Shown here one piece after another: positions 61,366 through 64,000 of a stretch of 64,000 nucleotides of DNA. Where the stretch lies: positions 1-64,000 of the forward strand of contig CAZGJC010000001.1 of the NCBI GenBank assembly GCA_964526505.1, written 5' to 3'. Positions within the stretch are counted from its first letter, which is position 1, and each line of letters opens with the position of its first letter. Origin of the DNA: SVTX01 sp964526505. GTDB lineage: Bacteria; Bacillota; Clostridia; Oscillospirales; CAG-272. Position numbers and translations under genes: made by a program. A model generated the notes under the pieces. That model did not search any database, was not told the DNA's origin, and saw only the letters and a program-made list of their open reading frames with translations.

Positions 61366-62556
61366 TTATTTTATAACAAATTCTCTTTTTCTATTTTGCA
61401 AATCACGCCATACGGGTGATATGCTACGCAAATATTCAACAACTTCTTTGACCGATGATATGATATATTCCGCTTCTTCTTCGGTGTTTTCTTCGGAAAG
61501 AGAAATACGCAGGGAACCGTGTGCTATATCGTGTATTCTGCCTATTGCAAGCAGTACGTGACTCGGATCGAGTGATCCTGATGTGCATGCGGAACCCGAT
61601 GATGCGGAAATTCCCTTGTCGTCGAGTAAAAGTAAGAGCGATTCTCCCTCTATGCCCTCAAAGCAAAAATTGATATTTCCCGGTAATCTTGATTGTAAAT
61701 CACCGTTAAGGACTGAGTGGGGAATTGATGATAGACCGTCAATGATTTTGTTGCGTAACTTTATAAGTTTTTCGCTGTTTTGGTTTATATTTTTACAGCA
61801 TAATTCAAGAGCGGTTGCCATACCTACAATTGAGGGAAGATTCTCTGTTCCGGCACGTCTTCCTTTTTCTTGGGCTCCACCCTCAATTATGCTTGCCGTT
61901 GCAATGCCCCTTCTTACGTATAATGCACCGACACCCTTGGGACCGTGAAATTTGTGTGCGGAAAGTGAAAGCATATCTATATGGTCATTTTGAACGTCAA
62001 TTCTGATATGTCCTACTGCTTGAACAGCATCTGTATGGAATATTATGCCACGCTCGGCACATAATTCACCTATTTGCTTTATCGGCTGAATTGTTCCTAT
62101 CTCGTTGTTGGCATACATAACCGATACAAGGCAAGTGTCGTCTCTGATTGCTTGCTTGATATCATCTGCTTTTACAATTCCGTTTTCCGGAACTTCTACA
62201 AGTGTTACGTCAAAGCCGTTTTTTTGAAGTTTTTTCAGGGTGTGAAGCACTGCGTGATGTTCGATTGCAGTTGAAACAATATGTTTCTTTCCTTTTTTTT
62301 CTCCTAATTTTGCCACTGAAATTATGGCTTGATTATCCGATTCACTTCCACCCGAAGTGAATATTATTTCTGCCGGGTTACATCCAATGCAAGACGATAT
62401 TGTTTTTCTTGCTTTATCTAATGCTTCGGATGCAATTTGACCTTCGCTGTGCAGGCTTGATGGATTTCCGTATATTTGGTCAAAATACGGAAGCATTGAG
62501 TTTATTACTTCTTGACTCATTTTTGTCGTTGCGGCATTGTCAACGTATATTCTCAT
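61366..62556 (-). CDS. nifS: Cysteine desulfurase
   Basis: 396 aa. PLP enzyme that takes sulfur from cysteine: YVDNAATTKMS, IIFTSGGSESDNQAI, the PLP Lys in SLSAHKFHGPKGVG, and the sulfur-carrying Cys in ASSGSACTSGSLDPSHVL. Loop length fits NifS/IscS (class I). RBS AGGAGT; ten bases after metY and ten bases before nifU. Confidence 0.95.
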   Translation of the reverse strand: MRIYVDNAATTKMSQEVINSMLPYFDQIYGNPSSLHSEGQIASEALDKARKTISSCIGCNPAEIIFTSGGSESDNQAIISVAKLGEKKGKKHIVSTAIEHHAVLHTLKKLQKNGFDVTLVEVPENGIVKADDIKQAIRDDTCLVSVMYANNEIGTIQPIKQIGELCAERGIIFHTDAVQAVGHIRIDVQNDHIDMLSLSAHKFHGPKGVGALYVRRGIATASIIEGGAQEKGRRAGTENLPSIVGMATALELCCKNINQNSEKLIKLRNKIIDGLSSIPHSVLNGDLQSRLPGNINFCFEGIEGESLLLLLDDKGISASSGSACTSGSLDPSHVLLAIGRIHDIAHGSLRISLSEENTEEEAEYIISSVKEVVEYLRSISPVWRDLQNRKREFVIK

Positions 62557-62566
62557 AAATACTCCT

Positions 62567-63862
62567 TTATTTGCAAAGTTTTTCTACCGCTTCAAATCCG
62601 TGACTTAAATCGTCTATGATATCGTCTATATGCTCTGTGCCTATCGAAAGACGAATTGTGTTGGGATATATTCCCTGATCAAACAGTTCGTCAGGGCTTA
62701 ATTGGCTGTGTGTGGTTGTTGCCGGGTGAATCACAAGGCTCTTTACGTCTGCAACGTTTGCAAGAAGCGAGAATATTTTAAGGTTGTCGATAAACGTATG
62801 TGCTTCTTTTACACCGCCTTTTATTTCAAACGTGAATATTGATGCCCCGCCGTTTGGAAAATATTTTTTATATAAATCGTGTTGTTCGTGATCGGGAAGA
62901 GATGGATGATTAACTTTTTCCACGAGAGGGTGATTTGACAGAAATTCAACAACTTTTTTTGTGTTCTCGGCGTGCCTTTCAAGGCGTAGAGACAGCGTTT
63001 CGACGCCTTGCAAAAGCAGGAATGCCGATATGGGTGCAATGCACGCTCCCATATCACGAAGTAATACAGCACGCACGTACGTTACAAAAGCCGAACGCCC
63101 TGCGGCTTTTGTAAACGCAATTCCGTGATATGACGGATTCGGCTCTGATATTGCCGAGTATTTTTTTGATGCGGACCAATCAAAGTTACCTGAATCTACA
63201 ATTATGCCTCCGAGGGTTGTTCCGTGACCTCCGATAAATTTTGTTGCGGAGTGAATAACAATGTCGGCTCCGTGCTCAATCGGACGAATGAAAAAAGGTG
63301 TTCCGAATGTGTTATCAACAATAAGCGGTAAATTATATTTGTGTGCGATAACGCTCAGGGCATCTATATCAGGGATGTCACTGTTTGGATTTCCGAGAGT
63401 TTCGATATAAATTCCTCTTGTATTGTCTTTTATAGCGTTTTCAACTTCCGATAAGTCGTGAATATTGACAAAAGTTGCAGTGATTCCGAGAGTGGGGAGG
63501 GTGTGAGCGAGCAGATTGTAACTTCCACCGTAAATTGTTTTTTGTGCAACAAAATGTCCGCCACTTTGTCCGAGTGCTTGCAGTGTATAAGAAATTGCGG
63601 CCGCACCCGATGAAAGTGCAAGTGAATCGACACCACCTTCAAGTGCGGCAATTCTTTTTTCTAAAACTTCTTGTGTGGAATTTGTAAGTCTGCCGTAAAT
63701 GTTACCCGAATTTGTTAAACCGAATCGAGCGGATGCGTGTTCGCAGTTGTCGAAAACATAGGAGGTTGTTTGGTAAATCGGCACAGCACGTGATCCTGTC
63801 GTCGGATCTGCGTTTTCTTGACCTACGTGGAGTTGAAGTGTTTCAAATTTATAGTTTGACAT
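62567..63862 (-). CDS. metY: O-acetylhomoserine sulfhydrylase (Cys/Met metabolism PLP enzyme)
   Basis: 431 aa. FETLQLHVGQENADPTTGSRAVPIYQ at the N-terminus, SSGAAAISYTLQAL, VDNTFGTPFFIRPIEHGADIV and the PLP Lys in IHSATKFIGGHGTTLGG are typical of MetY, which uses sulfide to make homocysteine from O-acetylhomoserine. A cystathionine-type activity is possible. First visible gene of the operon with nifS, nifU and rrf2; ribosome site AAAGGAAA. Its promoter is not clearly seen within the window. Confidence 0.93.
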   Translation of the reverse strand: MSNYKFETLQLHVGQENADPTTGSRAVPIYQTTSYVFDNCEHASARFGLTNSGNIYGRLTNSTQEVLEKRIAALEGGVDSLALSSGAAAISYTLQALGQSGGHFVAQKTIYGGSYNLLAHTLPTLGITATFVNIHDLSEVENAIKDNTRGIYIETLGNPNSDIPDIDALSVIAHKYNLPLIVDNTFGTPFFIRPIEHGADIVIHSATKFIGGHGTTLGGIIVDSGNFDWSASKKYSAISEPNPSYHGIAFTKAAGRSAFVTYVRAVLLRDMGACIAPISAFLLLQGVETLSLRLERHAENTKKVVEFLSNHPLVEKVNHPSLPDHEQHDLYKKYFPNGGASIFTFEIKGGVKEAHTFIDNLKIFSLLANVADVKSLVIHPATTTHSQLSPDELFDQGIYPNTIRLSIGTEHIDDIIDDLSHGFEAVEKLCK

Positions 63863-64000
63863 ATGTAAAATTTCCTTTTCTTTTATTAAATGTGTTTTAA
63901 TTGCTCGACAGAGCGTTTATGCGTTTTATTTGGTAAAATCACATTCGACCGAAACGGAAATTTTCTCGCACAAGTTTTTCAAAATAGTTCTTCATAAAGG
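63863..64000 (-). other. Window-edge region upstream of metY
   Basis: 138 bases with no supported gene. On the minus strand one frame reads TILKNLCEKISVSVECDFTK before a stop near 63930, and could be the end of something starting beyond the window, but a stop codon also precedes it. No clear promoter. Confidence 0.3.

Overview
The window looks like a chromosomal segment of an uncultured Clostridia bacterium, probably of the Oscillospirales/Ruminococcaceae type; this is an inference from gene content, not a phylogenetic result. Signs are an AT-leaning genome with strong AGGAGG ribosome sites and TTG/GTG starts, YlxM upstream of ffh, a Prp protease next to an L27 with a cleavable N-terminus, a fused IspH-ribosomal S1 gene, MutS2, CwlD-type amidase, KhpA, and surface proteins typical of gut Clostridia. 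Nearly all recognisable sigmaA promoters have TTGACA/TATAAT-like boxes exactly 17 bp apart. I see no tRNA, rRNA, CRISPR array, transposase or prophage; this is mostly core genome with a few accessory islands.

Layout. 1-4.0 kb: a large exported Cys-repeat surface protein, then on the minus strand a membrane protein and an SGNH-fold protein lacking its catalytic residues. 4.0-12.3 kb: one long plus-strand operon nusB - TsaD paralog - xseA - xseB - ispA - divPAP2 - tlyA - nadK - argR - recN. 12.3-21.3 kb: argS, yebC, a polysaccharide flippase, rplS, rplU-prp-rpmA, a pseudouridine synthase, an amidase (minus) and guaB. 21.3-23.2 kb (minus): rpsF-ssb-rpsR with a probable S6:S18 leader, and a PAP2-like protein. 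23.4-29.4 kb: fructokinase plus zinc alcohol dehydrogenase, a flavin reductase, an unassigned structured RNA (26161-26316), a DtxR-family regulator, a DUF6873-like protein, rpmB and mtaB.

29.5-37 kb: upp - rluD-like - lnt, a frameshifted small secreted protein followed by an intact lipoprotein paralog, another lipoprotein, and two tandem CorC/HlyC-type CBS membrane proteins (minus). 37-46.6 kb: dxs - mutS2, then amino-sugar genes (a GlmU acetyltransferase half, glmM, glmS) and a DUF2974 lipase-like gene. 46.6-49.1 kb (minus): ylxM - ffh - rpsP - khpA. 49.2-54.9 kb: the most interesting accessory block, a Dlt-like operon of transglutaminase-like protein, adenylating enzyme, carrier protein, MBOAT acyltransferase, SGNH protein with Cys at the nucleophile position, and a small exported protein. 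55-60.5 kb: RpiR regulator, HI0933-type flavoprotein, cmk - plsC - ispH/S1. 60.5-63.9 kb (minus): metY - nifS - nifU - rrf2, a sulfur/Fe-S assembly operon.

Functional links: isoprenoid synthesis (ispA, dxs, ispH), envelope precursor synthesis (glmS, glmM, GlmU-half, flippase, plsC), translation (seven ribosomal proteins plus S1, Ffh, argS, rRNA/tRNA modifiers) and DNA repair (xseAB, recN, mutS2, ssb). Best candidates for new biology are the Dlt-like operon, the structured RNA at 26.2 kb, the Cys-repeat surface protein with its GCGS tail, and the degenerate SGNH protein.
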